In this document: positions 51,900 through 62,019 of the stretch, in pieces
Layout: every line of letters starts with the position of its first letter
Numbering within the stretch: position 1 is the first letter of the stretch
The notes under the pieces: model-generated
Told to the model about the DNA's origin: nothing
Database searches by the model: none
The model's input: only the letters and a program-made list of their open reading frames with translations
Position numbers and translations under genes: made by a program
Assembly: GCF_000422885.1 (NCBI RefSeq)
Contig: NZ_AUGX01000011.1
Coordinates: forward strand, 62,001 to 126,000
Direction: 5' to 3'
DNA length: 64,000 bases
Source: Ottowia thiooxydans DSM 14619
GTDB lineage: Bacteria > Pseudomonadota > Gammaproteobacteria > Burkholderiales > Burkholderiaceae_C

Positions 51900-52271
51900 C
51901 TTTGCCGTGCGATCCAAACGGAATAGGCATCCCTGAACCTGACTGCATTGCGCAGTGGTTACCAGTATCAGGAGCGCCATGGCTATGTGATCGAGTGCAG
52001 GTTCGACAGGCCCGGGTATTGCCACTGAATTGCCAGTCGAGTTGAGAAAATGGCGTCGACTGCAATCTTGGCGCAATGCCGGCATTACCGCGATAGATGG
52101 GGCTGTCGTAGATTTTTCCCGTTTGCGCATCCGTCAGTGGTGAAGGCGCCAACGACGGCGTCACATTTGGGCTTTCATTGCACCGTAGTTGCGGGTATGT
52201 CCTGGAATTCAGCCCAAAAACTAATTTGGCCCGCACCGCACGAATCAGTGACAGACGCATATCATTCAAGT
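51900..52271. other. Intergenic region, about 370 bases
   Basis: Frames crossing this stretch have no recognisable family or signal features. It may hold the GAF protein gene's promoter. No dyad of note was seen. Confidence 0.4.
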
Positions 52272-52712
52272 ATGGAAAATGCCCTTCAAAGCCTACGCGC
52301 CACCCTGCTCAGAGGGGGGCTGTCTGCAGGCCTGGAGCAGCTTAATCTGCGAGTTCTTCATCGGTTCACAGCGGTTTATCGCCTCGAGGGCGACATGCTT
52401 AAGAACGTCGCGATCGTCGACAAATTGGGCGAAGTAGTGCCTGAACACCTTCTCGCTGTGCCGCTTGGCAGTAGCTTCTGCCAGTTCGTCCTGCGCGATG
52501 GCGTCTTCAACCACGATGGGTCTGACGATTCGCGCCTCCTGGGCCATCCCTACAAAGGCGTCGTGAACGCCTACGTTGGCTTGCCTCTGATGAAAAATGG
52601 AGTCGACTTGCTTGGAACGTTCTGCCACTTTGATTTCTCGCCGATGCAAGTCACCGACGAAGAGTTTCAGTTTATGGAAAAGGTGGCGCGTGAACTCCCG
52701 CGATACCTTTAG
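52272..52712 (+). CDS. GAF-domain protein
   Basis: A 146-residue stand-alone GAF-like domain. LNLRVLHRFTAVYRLEGDML, VPLGSSFCQFVLRDGVFNHD, GVVNAYVGLPLMKNGVDLLGT and CHFDFSPMQVTDEEFQFMEKVA follow the GAF fold, with one Cys in the SSFCQFV position common in small-molecule or redox-sensing GAFs. No output domain is attached. ATG 52272 is the best start; the upstream in-frame extension has no family match. The gene is isolated between two LysR genes, so its partner is unknown. Confidence 0.7.
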   Translation: MENALQSLRATLLRGGLSAGLEQLNLRVLHRFTAVYRLEGDMLKNVAIVDKLGEVVPEHLLAVPLGSSFCQFVLRDGVFNHDGSDDSRLLGHPYKGVVNAYVGLPLMKNGVDLLGTFCHFDFSPMQVTDEEFQFMEKVARELPRYL

Positions 52713-52889
52713 GGCGCGGGCAACATCCCGGAGAGCCCTTCCGACGGCGTGGAGAGCATGAAACGCGTGCAAGACTCGCTCTAGCGCGGGCTCGCGAGAG
52801 GAGCCTTGCGGAAGTGTTGGCCACGGTCATCAGCGGTGTTTCCGGTTTGGGCGCCGTGATCGACATCCGCCTGCCCACCTCTCACTGGC

Positions 52890-53792
52890 TTAAGCGAGGT
52901 TCCGCTGGGTTGGCTCAGGCAGGTCAAGCGAGAGCAGGTTGCTCAGCGCGGGATGGGTGTTGTCTTGCAACCATGCCATGCCATGTGCGAGTCGGAGCGC
53001 GCCGGGCCCGAGCGGCTTGAAGACGATGCCCCCGATTTCCTCCTGGTATTGCAGCTCGCGCGGAATGATGGACACGCCCGTGCCAGCGGCGACCAGGCAC
53101 AGCAGAACTTGCGAGGTTTCGCTCTCCCGGACGACGCGGGGCGTAAATCCTGCGCGCGCGCATTCCGCGTCCATGCTGCTGCGCAGCAAGAACCCTTGGT
53201 TAGAGGGATAGGCCACAAAAGGTTCATTCGCCAGTGCGGATAGTTCGATCCTCTCTTGCTGCGCCAAAGGGTGCGTGGCGGGCAACGCCAGAACGAACTC
53301 GATGTCGGCAAAGCTGCGCGTGGCAATGGCTGGGTGCGAGAGCGGCAGGAAGCACAGTGCGACGTCGAGCTGATCCTCCAGCAGCTTCGTCCTGAGCGCA
53401 CCGCTGGGTAGTGGCCCGATAAGGTCGAGTGCTACTTCTGGAAACCGGGTACGAAAGGCGAGTAGCAGCCTCGGTAGCAGCAGGTGGCTCGCACGGCCGC
53501 TATAACCCAGGCGCAACTGACCGATCTCACCGCGATGTGCCCGCTGGCAAGCGTCTACGGCTCGGTTCAGTTGACCCAGGAGACCTTCGACCTCAGCGTA
53601 GAACGTCTGGCCAGCGTGGGTCAGGGTAACGCGGCGGGTGTGGCGCTCGAATAGCTGAACGCCCAGTTCCTCCTCGAGTTGCCGGATGCGCTGGCTCAAG
53701 GGCGGCTGGGCCATGTGCAACCGCTCGGCGGCTCGGGTGAAGCTGAGCTCCTGCGCAACGGTGAGGAAGCTCCGTAGGTGTCGTAGTTCCAT
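52890..53792 (-). CDS. LysR-family transcriptional regulator
   Basis: A 300-residue regulator. MELRHLRSFLTVAQELSFTR, AAERLHMAQPPLSQRIRQLE and ELGVQLFERHTRRVTLTHAG form the DNA-binding region. The effector domain contains LGYSGRASHLLLPRLLLAFR, and FVAYPSNQG is typical of the BenM/CatM-like branch. It is divergent from the SDR-fumarylacetoacetase-Bug operon at 53924-57092 with a dyad in the gap, and is its likely activator. The inducer is unknown; aromatic-acid intermediates are common for this branch. Confidence 0.9.
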   Translation of the reverse strand: MELRHLRSFLTVAQELSFTRAAERLHMAQPPLSQRIRQLEEELGVQLFERHTRRVTLTHAGQTFYAEVEGLLGQLNRAVDACQRAHRGEIGQLRLGYSGRASHLLLPRLLLAFRTRFPEVALDLIGPLPSGALRTKLLEDQLDVALCFLPLSHPAIATRSFADIEFVLALPATHPLAQQERIELSALANEPFVAYPSNQGFLLRSSMDAECARAGFTPRVVRESETSQVLLCLVAAGTGVSIIPRELQYQEEIGGIVFKPLGPGALRLAHGMAWLQDNTHPALSNLLSLDLPEPTQRNLA

Positions 53793-53826
53793 AGCGTAGA
53801 GGGCGTTTCCAATTAAGACCGCTGTG

Positions 53827-53852
53827 ATATGAATTGATGCGAAATTCTATAT
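53827..53852. promoter_or_regulatory. Candidate LysR binding dyad
   Basis: ATATGAATT (53827-53835), then seven bases, then AATTCTATAT (53843-53852) is a near-perfect inverted repeat with a one-base offset. It sits between the divergent LysR and SDR genes. Confidence 0.45.
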
Positions 53853-53923
53853 TGGACAGCATAAACAACGCTACCTAGAATCGCGCCTCAACGAACGCCC
53901 TCTGCGTTCATCGACGGAGACTT

Positions 53924-54715
<792 letters not shown>

Positions 54716-54739
54716 GCATTTACATACAAGCAGGACGCT

Positions 54740-56068
54740 ATGTCTAAACGCATTGACGCATGTGATCAAACGCATGACCCCGTACTCAGCAGTTGGGTGG
54801 AATCTTCCGTAGGCCACGGTGCATTTCCGATCCAGAACCTCCCGATGGGTGTGTTCTCAGAAGATGGGCGCACACGGATTGCAGTGGCCATTGGCGACGA
54901 GTTGGTGGATCTGCGCGCTGCTGCGGACGCCGGCTTTCTGGCGCAGTTGCCGGAGAGAGCTCAGCAGGCTGCCCGGGCCACTACGCTCAACGATTGGATG
55001 GCGTTGCCCGCCAGTGCGCGCACTCAGCTGCGTGCCATCGTCTCGGACCTGTTGAGCGCGAGCAGCGAAGCTGGTCACGGCGCCCGTGCCGCGCGTGCCT
55101 CACTGTTGCGACAGCAAGAAAAGGTCGAGATGTTGTTGCCCGCCGAGGTGGGTGACTACACGGACTTCTACGCTGGCATTCATCACGCTATGAACTGCGG
55201 GATGATCTTCCGCCCAGAGCAGCCGCTGCAGCCGAACTACAAGCACTTGCCGGTGGCCTACCACGGCCGGGCCTCAACGCTGCGACCTTCGGGCACGCCG
55301 GTCCGACGACCTCGCAGCCAGGTGCGCGACGAGTCAGCACACGAACCGCGTCCCCGCCTGCAGCACACCAGCCGGCTGGACTACGAGATGGAACTGGCGT
55401 TGTGGATCGGCCCTGGCAATGACCTGGCGCAGTCCATCGACATTCGCGACGCCGCAGGACATGTCGCCGGCTACGGACTGCTTAATGATTGGTCTGCGCG
55501 CGATATACAAGCCTGGGAGTCGCTTCCACTGGGACCGTTCCAGGGGAAAAACTTCATGACATCACTTTCACCCTGGGTGGTGACCAGCGATGCGATGGTG
55601 CCGTTTCGCTCCCCCCGGATGCCTCGTGACGCGCAAGATCCTCGACCGTTGGCATATCTGCACGATGACGAGGACGAGAGTCGTGGGGGTATCGACATCG
55701 CCCTTCGCGTGTATCTGCTCACACGTGCCATGCGTGAGCAAGGTGCTGAGGCCTGCCTGCTGTCAGAGGGGCGTTCGACCGCGCTGTGGTGGACGCCGGC
55801 CCAGATGGTCACTCACCACACTGTCGGCGGATGCAACCTGCGACCCGGTGACCTGTTGGGTACCGGCACGATCTCTATGGCGCAAGGAAAGGACTGTGGG
55901 TGTCTGCTGGAAATGACTGAAGGCGGGCGCAGGCCGATCCATTTGCCTAATGGCGAGGTTCGCGCATTCCTGGAGGACGGGGACGAGGTTGTCATGCGGG
56001 GTGAGTGCCGGCGTGATGGATTCGTCTCGATAGGCTTCGGCGAATGCCGAGGGACTGTTGTGGGTTGA
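54740..56068 (+). CDS. fahA: Fumarylacetoacetase
   Basis: A 442-residue protein with the full two-domain layout of fumarylacetoacetase. The N-terminal SH3-like part is GHGAFPIQNLPMGVFSEDGR. Catalytic and metal residues are visible in DYTDFYAGIHHAMNCG (Asp, His), LDYEMELALWIG (two Glu) and NDWSARDIQAWE (Asp). It hydrolyses fumarylacetoacetate to fumarate and acetoacetate at the end of homogentisate degradation. No hmgA or maiA gene is in the window, so a related 3,5-diketo acid substrate is possible. It lies between an SDR and a Bug gene in one operon. Confidence 0.9.
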   Translation: MSKRIDACDQTHDPVLSSWVESSVGHGAFPIQNLPMGVFSEDGRTRIAVAIGDELVDLRAAADAGFLAQLPERAQQAARATTLNDWMALPASARTQLRAIVSDLLSASSEAGHGARAARASLLRQQEKVEMLLPAEVGDYTDFYAGIHHAMNCGMIFRPEQPLQPNYKHLPVAYHGRASTLRPSGTPVRRPRSQVRDESAHEPRPRLQHTSRLDYEMELALWIGPGNDLAQSIDIRDAAGHVAGYGLLNDWSARDIQAWESLPLGPFQGKNFMTSLSPWVVTSDAMVPFRSPRMPRDAQDPRPLAYLHDDEDESRGGIDIALRVYLLTRAMREQGAEACLLSEGRSTALWWTPAQMVTHHTVGGCNLRPGDLLGTGTISMAQGKDCGCLLEMTEGGRRPIHLPNGEVRAFLEDGDEVVMRGECRRDGFVSIGFGECRGTVVG

Positions 56069-56132
56069 ACGGTCCACGCTCTTTCATAAAAATGGACCGG
56101 CCCATGTTGCCGGTATTCAAGGAGACTAGAAC

Positions 56133-57092
56133 ATGAAGCGAATGTTGATTGGCGTTCTTGCCGCCCTCGGGCTGACGATGGCTGGCGCACCGGCGCTAGC
56201 GCAAAGTCAGCCGGCGCGAGCCATTAAGCTCATCGTGCCTTATTCGGCTGGTGGCGTCACTGACCAGTATGGTCGGGCCTTTGCAGAATCGGTCGGCAAG
56301 AAACTTGGCCAGCCTATGGTCGTAGAGAACAAGCCTGGCGCCAACGGCACCCTGGGCGCCGTGCAGATGCTGAGCACCGACCCAGCCGGCCAGACCATCA
56401 CCATGGTGCCCATCGGTGTCTTCCGCATGCCCCATATCACCGGAACACCCTACGATCCCATGAAGGATCTGACCTATCTTGGCAGCCTTGTTGGTTTCAA
56501 CTTCTACATCGTCGTCAATGCCTCGTCCCCGTGGAAGTCGTTGGACGAGTTGATCGAGTATGCCCGTCGCAAGACAGGGCCCGTCTCGTACGGCACGCCA
56601 GGGGCCTACAGCAGCCAGCATATCGCGATGGCGCAACTAGGCGAGCTGGCACGCGCGGACTGGACCCACATTCCCTACAAGGGCGATGCCGATTCGATCG
56701 CCGCCCTGTTGGGCAACCATGTGCAGGCCATCGTGAGCGCTAGTACCGTTCTGCCCTATGTGGCTGCTGGCCAGATGCGTGTGTTGGCTGCGCTCGGAGA
56801 TCAGCGAACGGCGGATCTGCCAGATGTACGGACTCTCAAGGAACAAGGCTACGCGGTGGTTCACACGTCACCGGTGGGCTTCGCGGGTCCCAAAGGAATG
56901 GACAAAGCGGTAGTCAAGCGATTCGACGACGCCATCACGGCCACCCATGCCGACCCTGAATTCCAGGCCGCGATCAAGAAGATGGGCTTAGTGCCCCAGC
57001 ACATGAATCAAGCTGCCTACACCGACTACGCGCGCCAGATATACAACGGCGAGCGCGACGCTCTCAAGAAGCTCGCCCAGACGGTCAAGTAA
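56133..57092 (+). CDS. Bug/TctC-family periplasmic solute receptor
   Basis: A 319-residue receptor. Signal peptide MKRMLIGVLAALGLTMAGAP ends near ALAQ. AIKLIVPYSAGGVTDQYGRA, MVVENKPGANGTLGAVQ, THIPYKGDADSIAALLG and LPDVRTLKEQGY are Bug motifs. AAGGAGACTAGAAC precedes ATG 56133. It is the third gene after SDR and fahA, so it probably imports the acid that this operon degrades. A GGTCCA/TGGACC dyad (56071-56098) lies in the short gap before it. Confidence 0.93.
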   Translation: MKRMLIGVLAALGLTMAGAPALAQSQPARAIKLIVPYSAGGVTDQYGRAFAESVGKKLGQPMVVENKPGANGTLGAVQMLSTDPAGQTITMVPIGVFRMPHITGTPYDPMKDLTYLGSLVGFNFYIVVNASSPWKSLDELIEYARRKTGPVSYGTPGAYSSQHIAMAQLGELARADWTHIPYKGDADSIAALLGNHVQAIVSASTVLPYVAAGQMRVLAALGDQRTADLPDVRTLKEQGYAVVHTSPVGFAGPKGMDKAVVKRFDDAITATHADPEFQAAIKKMGLVPQHMNQAAYTDYARQIYNGERDALKKLAQTVK

Positions 57093-57122
57093 GCGATAAG
57101 GTTTGCACTTGACGCGGCACCG

Positions 57123-57148
57123 TGAGCGCTCCACAGCCGGGGCGCTCA
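57123..57148. terminator. Hairpin between convergent Bug and LysR genes
   Basis: TGAGCGC (57123-57129) pairs with GCGCTCA (57142-57148) over a 12-base loop. No strong T-run follows; its place between convergent genes suggests a terminator. Confidence 0.4.
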
Positions 57149-57180
57149 TTGGTGTTGGGGCGCACATCCCTGGTGCCATG

Positions 57181-58104
57181 TCACGGCGAGAGAATCCAGG
57201 CAGGAAATTGCCGAATTAGTTTCTGAGCAGCTTGCCTGGCTTCCGCAACCCCTTGCTCCGCAATGGATGACAAGGGTGATGCCTTTCTGCGAACGATTCC
57301 CACAGAGCGGATAGGCCCATCAATGATTCGGCACATGCGCATGCCCTTGAGGTCTAGCAAGGGCAGTATTCCAAGATACGGCTGAACAATGATGCCCAAG
57401 CCTTCGCGCACGAATCCGGCCGCGGTCCCCACTTGGTCCAAAGAGAGTTTTGGTTCGAACACCAGCCCGCGCTGAAGCAACGCCGCCTTCACATATTCTT
57501 TGGCCGTGCTCGCGTCGGTTCCACTAATTAGAGGCAGGTTAACGAGGTCCTCCATCCGAGTACGGGCTTTGACGTGTTTCCACGTTTCAGGAGCCAAAAG
57601 AACAAAGCGGTCGCGCAGGATTTCCTCGTACTCAAGTTCCGCGTGTGAAGGAGCAGCAGACGCCAATGCGAAATCCACCTCATACGTCAGCAAACGCTGA
57701 ATGCTGGAGGCGTTGGTTCCGTCATAGATAGTGAACTTTGGGTTGCCGAATTTCTCTTCTAGTCGAGCACAAACGGTGGGGAGCAAGCTATTGGCAACCG
57801 AAGGCAACGCTGCAATGGCAAGTTGATGGAATTCATGCTCAGCTTGGCTTTGAAGCCTTTCTATACCGCTGTCGAACTCGCCCACCACGCGTCGTGCAAT
57901 AGCCGTAAGGCGCCCGCCTGCCGCCGTCAGACGTACTGAACGAGTCGATCGTTCGAAGAGCGTGATTCCAAGCTCGTCCTCCAGATCCTTCACCGCTTTG
58001 CTCAGAGACGGTTGCGTCACGAAGAATTTCTCGGCGGTTCGACTGAAGTTCAAAGACTCGGCAAGAGCCAGAAAGATGCGTAACTGGCGTGGAGTGACAT
58101 TCAT
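57181..58104 (-). CDS. LysR-family transcriptional regulator
   Basis: A 307-residue regulator. MNVTPRQLRIFLALAESLNF, TQPSLSKAVKDLEDELGITL and FERSTRSVRLTAAGGRL are the helix-turn-helix and linker. The effector domain has IAALPSVANSLLPTVCARLE and FVREGLGIIVQPYLGILPLL. It is divergent from the SDR-Bug-aldehyde dehydrogenase-cupin operon, separated by about 130 AT-rich bases, and is its likely regulator. Confidence 0.9.
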   Translation of the reverse strand: MNVTPRQLRIFLALAESLNFSRTAEKFFVTQPSLSKAVKDLEDELGITLFERSTRSVRLTAAGGRLTAIARRVVGEFDSGIERLQSQAEHEFHQLAIAALPSVANSLLPTVCARLEEKFGNPKFTIYDGTNASSIQRLLTYEVDFALASAAPSHAELEYEEILRDRFVLLAPETWKHVKARTRMEDLVNLPLISGTDASTAKEYVKAALLQRGLVFEPKLSLDQVGTAAGFVREGLGIIVQPYLGILPLLDLKGMRMCRIIDGPIRSVGIVRRKASPLSSIAEQGVAEARQAAQKLIRQFPAWILSP

Positions 58105-58231
58105 GCACTACCTCTATCAATGGATCAAAAAAAAGAATTTCACCAATCAATTGTGCCCGCATACATTCTGGCCATCAAACAAAACACTGGTCGCCGAGAA
58201 AAAGATCAGTGCAAGCAAGGAGAGAGAATTG

Positions 58232-59023
58232 TTGAAGCTTACGAACAAAGTGGCACTCATCATGGGATGTGGCTCAGTGGCGCCAGGCTGGGGAAACGGG
58301 CGAACGATGGCTGTGCTCATGGCGCGCCAGGGTGCTTCTATCTTCGGCACGGATCTGCGTTTGGAAAATGCCGATGACACTAGAACGAGAATGCACGAAG
58401 AGGGCTTTCATATTGACGTTGCTCAATGCGATTCAACCAAGGCAGATGATGTGCAACGGGCCGTCCAAGCCTGCATGGAAGTTCATGGCCGCATTGACAT
58501 TCTTGTGAACAATGTTGGCCTCTCGCAACCGGGCGGCCCGGTCGATATGACAGAAGAGGTTTGGGATGCTCAGATGCAAGTCAATCTAAAGGGAGCATTC
58601 CTTGCTTGCAAGCATGTGATTCCGATCATGCAGAAAAATCGCTCAGGATCGATCATCAGTGTTTCTTCGGTGGCAGGCCTGCGTTACGTGGGCAAACCTC
58701 AAGTGGCCTATGCCGCCGCCAAGGCGGCCTTGATTCAATTCACAAAGACCACCGCCGTCATTCATGCGGCAGATGGGATTCGCCTGAACTGCGTGGTGCC
58801 AGGCCTGATGCACACGCCTCTGTTGGAGTCTTTGGTGGCGAAATATTCGCAAGGTGACCCGGAAGGATTTTTGGCCCGGCGCAACAACCAGATCCCTATG
58901 AAATACATGGGAGATGCCTGGGACACGGCGCATGCAGCCCTTTTCCTGGCCGCCGATGAAAGCCGCTACGTGACGGGCACAGAAATCGTTGTCGATGGGG
59001 GGCTGATCGCCAGTACGCCCTGA
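58232..59023 (+). CDS. SDR-family oxidoreductase with long glycine loop
   Basis: A 263-residue short-chain dehydrogenase. The start is decided by AAGGAGAG at 58217-58224: TTG 58232 (MKLTNKVALIMG) is seven bases on, while TTG 58229 is four. Frame extension further upstream overlaps the LysR gene. The cofactor loop is MGCGSVAPGWGNGRTMAVLM, longer than the usual TGxxxGIG. DILVNNVGLSQPGGPVDM and ISVSSVAGLRYVGKPQVAYA then AAKAAL carry the Asn, Ser, Tyr and Lys. It heads a unit with Bug, aldehyde dehydrogenase and cupin genes. The substrate is unknown. Confidence 0.82.
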   Translation: MKLTNKVALIMGCGSVAPGWGNGRTMAVLMARQGASIFGTDLRLENADDTRTRMHEEGFHIDVAQCDSTKADDVQRAVQACMEVHGRIDILVNNVGLSQPGGPVDMTEEVWDAQMQVNLKGAFLACKHVIPIMQKNRSGSIISVSSVAGLRYVGKPQVAYAAAKAALIQFTKTTAVIHAADGIRLNCVVPGLMHTPLLESLVAKYSQGDPEGFLARRNNQIPMKYMGDAWDTAHAALFLAADESRYVTGTEIVVDGGLIASTP

Positions 59024-59105
59024 CACTCTTGCCGTCCCGAAGTCATCGCCACCAGATCTTCAGAGAGGGTGGGCGTGTACAAATTTGAAATCGTTGGAGA
59101 CAAAA

Positions 59106-60065
59106 ATGAAACTCAATCCTCGCACCTTTGGTGCTCTTCTAATCGCTTCTTGCATAGGCGTCACAAGCACGATTGGTGCGCAGCCAATGCCGATCAGACT
59201 GCTCGTTCCTTTTGCCCCTGGCGGCGCTGTGGATCAGACCGCACGCACCATTAGCAACGCACTGGGTGAAAAGCTAGGGCAGACCATTGTTGTTGAAAAT
59301 AAACCAGGTGCAGGTGGGTCACTTGCTGCGGCCGAACTGGTGCGGGCTAAGCCGGACGGCACCACGTTGATGTTGACATTGGATACCCAGGCCGGTAACC
59401 ATCAGACGATCAAAGGGCTGCGGTATGACACGTTCAAGTCTTTCGATTACTTGAACTTGATGGTGACAACACCACAGATTCTGGTGGTGCGCCAAGACTT
59501 GCCTGTCAAGAACTTTGAGGGGCTCATCACTTACCTTCGGAGTCATCCAGGAGCGACATACGGGACTTCTGGAATCGCTTCCGCAGGTCATGTCAACAGT
59601 GCACAGATGGCATTGGCGCGCAAACTGCAGACAACGCACGTCCCCTATAAAGGTGCGGCTCCAATGATCGTCGACCTGTTGGGCGGCCATATTGACTTTG
59701 CGTTTGCCGGGGTATCTGTATTGCTACCGCATATCAATTCAGGGAAAGTTCGAGCGATCGCCGTTGGCTCATCAAAGCGCTCAGGCCTGCTTCCAGATAT
59801 CCCCACCTTGAGCGAATTCATTCCAGGGCTTGAGTATCCCACTTGGGTTGGATTGTCCGCGCCAATAGGCATGCCCCCTGAAGTGCGCAACAAGATTATC
59901 AAAGCAACACAAGAGGTCTTGCGCGACCCAGAGATTGTCAAACGCTTTTCTGAGAATGCGTTTGACGTTGTGAACAGCACTCCGGAATTGTTTGCTGCAC
60001 GGCTCAAGAAGGACTCGGATATCTTGGGAGAATTGATCCGTCAGAAGGTGATCTCAATTGACTAG
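59106..60065 (+). CDS. Bug/TctC-family periplasmic solute receptor
   Basis: A 319-residue receptor from ATG 59106, five bases after GGAGA (the frame is open to a TTG at 59085). Signal peptide MKLNPRTFGALLIASCIGVT ends near IGAQ. IRLLVPFAPGGAVDQTARTI, IVVENKPGAGGSLAAAEL, KPDGTTLMLTLD, HVPYKGAAPMIVDLLGG and LPDIPTLSEFI are Bug motifs. It is the second gene of the LysR-linked unit, probably the receptor for its substrate acid. Confidence 0.93.
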   Translation: MKLNPRTFGALLIASCIGVTSTIGAQPMPIRLLVPFAPGGAVDQTARTISNALGEKLGQTIVVENKPGAGGSLAAAELVRAKPDGTTLMLTLDTQAGNHQTIKGLRYDTFKSFDYLNLMVTTPQILVVRQDLPVKNFEGLITYLRSHPGATYGTSGIASAGHVNSAQMALARKLQTTHVPYKGAAPMIVDLLGGHIDFAFAGVSVLLPHINSGKVRAIAVGSSKRSGLLPDIPTLSEFIPGLEYPTWVGLSAPIGMPPEVRNKIIKATQEVLRDPEIVKRFSENAFDVVNSTPELFAARLKKDSDILGELIRQKVISID

Positions 60066-60118
60066 GACGTGTTGTTTCGAAATTTATTTCATTCTCACGT
60101 CTATCTGCTAGCTGAAAA

Positions 60119-61492
60119 ATGATCACCACCCTGAACCCCGCAACTGGCCAGCCTCTCGGCGAGTACAGTGAGCAAACTACAGAGGCGCTGGAGGCCACGC
60201 TCTCCGCTGCATTTTTAGCGCAACGGAATTGGGCAAAAGTTCCCATTCAGGAACGCACTCGGCTGCTCACAAGTGTGGCTATTGCGCTCCGGAAAAATAA
60301 GCATCACTTTGCGAACCTGATCACGCAAGAGATGGGTAAGCCAATCGTCGAGGCTGAAGCTGAAATAGAGAAGTGCGCCTGGACCTGTGATTTCTACGCA
60401 GAAGCCGCGCTAGCCTATTTGGCAGACATACCCGTCAAGAGCAATGCGAGCGAAAGCAGGGTGGTCTTCTCCCCGCTGGGCGTGGTTCTCGCTGTTATGC
60501 CCTGGAACTACCCCTTCTGGCAGTTCATTCGTTTTGCCGCACCGGCGCTTGCCGCCGGAAACGCCACTTTGCTTAAGCACGCGAACAACGTTCCGCAATG
60601 TGCTCTAGCGTTGGAGGCAGTTTTTCGCGAAGCGGGCGCTGCCGAAGGTTTGGTCAGTGCGCTTCTCATTGATGCCTCAACGGTTAGCTCCGTCTTGTCA
60701 GATAGCCGCGTTGCAGCAGTTACATTGACCGGGTCAACGGCTGTAGGCAAACTAGTTGCGTCGCAAGCAGCAAGCCTCATGAAAAAGCAGGTGTTGGAAC
60801 TCGGTGGGTCCGATCCCTTCATCGTGTTGGCAGATGCCGACCTTGAAGCGGCGGCCGCGGCAGCTGTCAAAGCGCGTTTTTCCAACACGGGCCAAAGCTG
60901 CATCTCTGCAAAGCGCTTCATCGTGCAAGAAGACGTCGCGGACCGCTTCGTAGAACTTTTCTGCGAAGGAGTTCGAAAGCTGAAAGTGGGGGATCCTCTC
61001 AGCCGGGAGACCACAGTCGGGCCCATGGCGCGAGCAAGTTTGAGAGAAGAGCTGCATGCTCAGGTCTCGCGCACTCTTGAGGCTGGCGCTGTCTTGGCTC
61101 AGGGTGGCCATTTCGTGGAAGGGCCTGGGTTCTTCTACGAGCCAACTGTGCTGGATCATGTTTCTGACTCCATGCCCGCCGCGACCGAGGAGACTTTCGG
61201 GCCGGTTGCAGCAGTGATGCGAGTTCGGAGTGCGGATGACGCAGTCGCTCTAGCCAACAACACAGAGTTTGGCCTGGGTGCATCGATCTGGACTTCAAAC
61301 GTGGAGCATGGCGTGCAACTGGCTCTGCAAATAGAAGCTGGGGCAGTGTTTGTCAACGGACTTGTAGCCTCGGATCCGCGACTTCCTTTTGGGGGCGTCA
61401 AGCAATCTGGCTACGGACGTGAATTGGGCGAGTTTGGGATACGTGAGTTCAGCAACATCAAAACACTCTGGATAGGCCCCGCACAGCAGTGA
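60119..61492 (+). CDS. NAD(P)-dependent aldehyde dehydrogenase, succinate-semialdehyde dehydrogenase (Sad)-like
   Basis: A 457-residue aldehyde dehydrogenase, shorter at the N-terminus than GabD and resembling the Sad/YneI type. MPWNYPFWQFIRFAAPALAA, LTGSTAVGKLVASQAA, LELGGSDPFIVLADAD (Glu), FSNTGQSCISAKRFIVQ (catalytic Cys) and EETFGPVAAVMRV are visible, with RLPFGGVKQSGYGRELGEFG near the end. It oxidises an aldehyde, perhaps a semialdehyde, to the acid. It lies 53 bases after the Bug gene and 37 before the cupin gene in one operon. Confidence 0.88.
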   Translation: MITTLNPATGQPLGEYSEQTTEALEATLSAAFLAQRNWAKVPIQERTRLLTSVAIALRKNKHHFANLITQEMGKPIVEAEAEIEKCAWTCDFYAEAALAYLADIPVKSNASESRVVFSPLGVVLAVMPWNYPFWQFIRFAAPALAAGNATLLKHANNVPQCALALEAVFREAGAAEGLVSALLIDASTVSSVLSDSRVAAVTLTGSTAVGKLVASQAASLMKKQVLELGGSDPFIVLADADLEAAAAAAVKARFSNTGQSCISAKRFIVQEDVADRFVELFCEGVRKLKVGDPLSRETTVGPMARASLREELHAQVSRTLEAGAVLAQGGHFVEGPGFFYEPTVLDHVSDSMPAATEETFGPVAAVMRVRSADDAVALANNTEFGLGASIWTSNVEHGVQLALQIEAGAVFVNGLVASDPRLPFGGVKQSGYGRELGEFGIREFSNIKTLWIGPAQQ

Positions 61493-61529
61493 CGATCTCG
61501 AAAACAACCTTCAATAGGAGCACCCACAC

Positions 61530-61943
61530 ATGATCACTACTAGTTCAAACTCTGTTCTTCTTCAACCCGACACCATCAAATCTCACGACCGTGGCGGTGG
61601 CGCTAGAACGACCCCCTTGGTTGGGAAATCGATCGGTGCCACAGCATTTATCACCGGATACACAGAGTTCAACGGAGGCGCGGAGATCCCCTTTCACCAC
61701 CACAATACAGAAGAGAGTGTGGTTCTCATTGCAGGCGATGCCATTTTTGATATTGACGGCCAGTCCATCCCCGTCAAGCAAGGCGATGTCACCTTCATTC
61801 CGCCAAACGTTCCTCATAGATTTCGGAATGCGTCATCGACAAACCCCATGAAGATACTGTGGATTTACGGGTCGATGAACGCGAGTCGGACGCTGGTGGA
61901 AACCGGAGAAACCCGCCCCATCTCGCTTGAGCACAGCGCCTAG
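61530..61943 (+). CDS. Cupin-domain protein
   Basis: A 137-residue single-domain cupin. Motif 1 is GGAEIPFHHHNTEESVVLIA with several metal-binding His and the Glu, motif 2 is VKQGDVTFIPPNVPHRFRNA. Such proteins are metal-dependent isomerases, dioxygenases or sugar/acid binding proteins. Position after the aldehyde dehydrogenase suggests a step in the same pathway, but no reaction can be read. AGGAG precedes ATG 61530. Confidence 0.8.
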   Translation: MITTSSNSVLLQPDTIKSHDRGGGARTTPLVGKSIGATAFITGYTEFNGGAEIPFHHHNTEESVVLIAGDAIFDIDGQSIPVKQGDVTFIPPNVPHRFRNASSTNPMKILWIYGSMNASRTLVETGETRPISLEHSA

Positions 61944-62019
61944 CGGAGCCGCGTAGCAAGATCTCCAGCCTGAACTTGCACCCCATAGCGCGCTGAATTC
62001 GGTTGCTTTTTAAGCCAAC

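Noticed and set aside
51745-52269. Minus-strand 174-codon frame before the GAF gene
   Set aside because: No signal, domain or composition typical of a protein; it partly overlaps the LysR gene.
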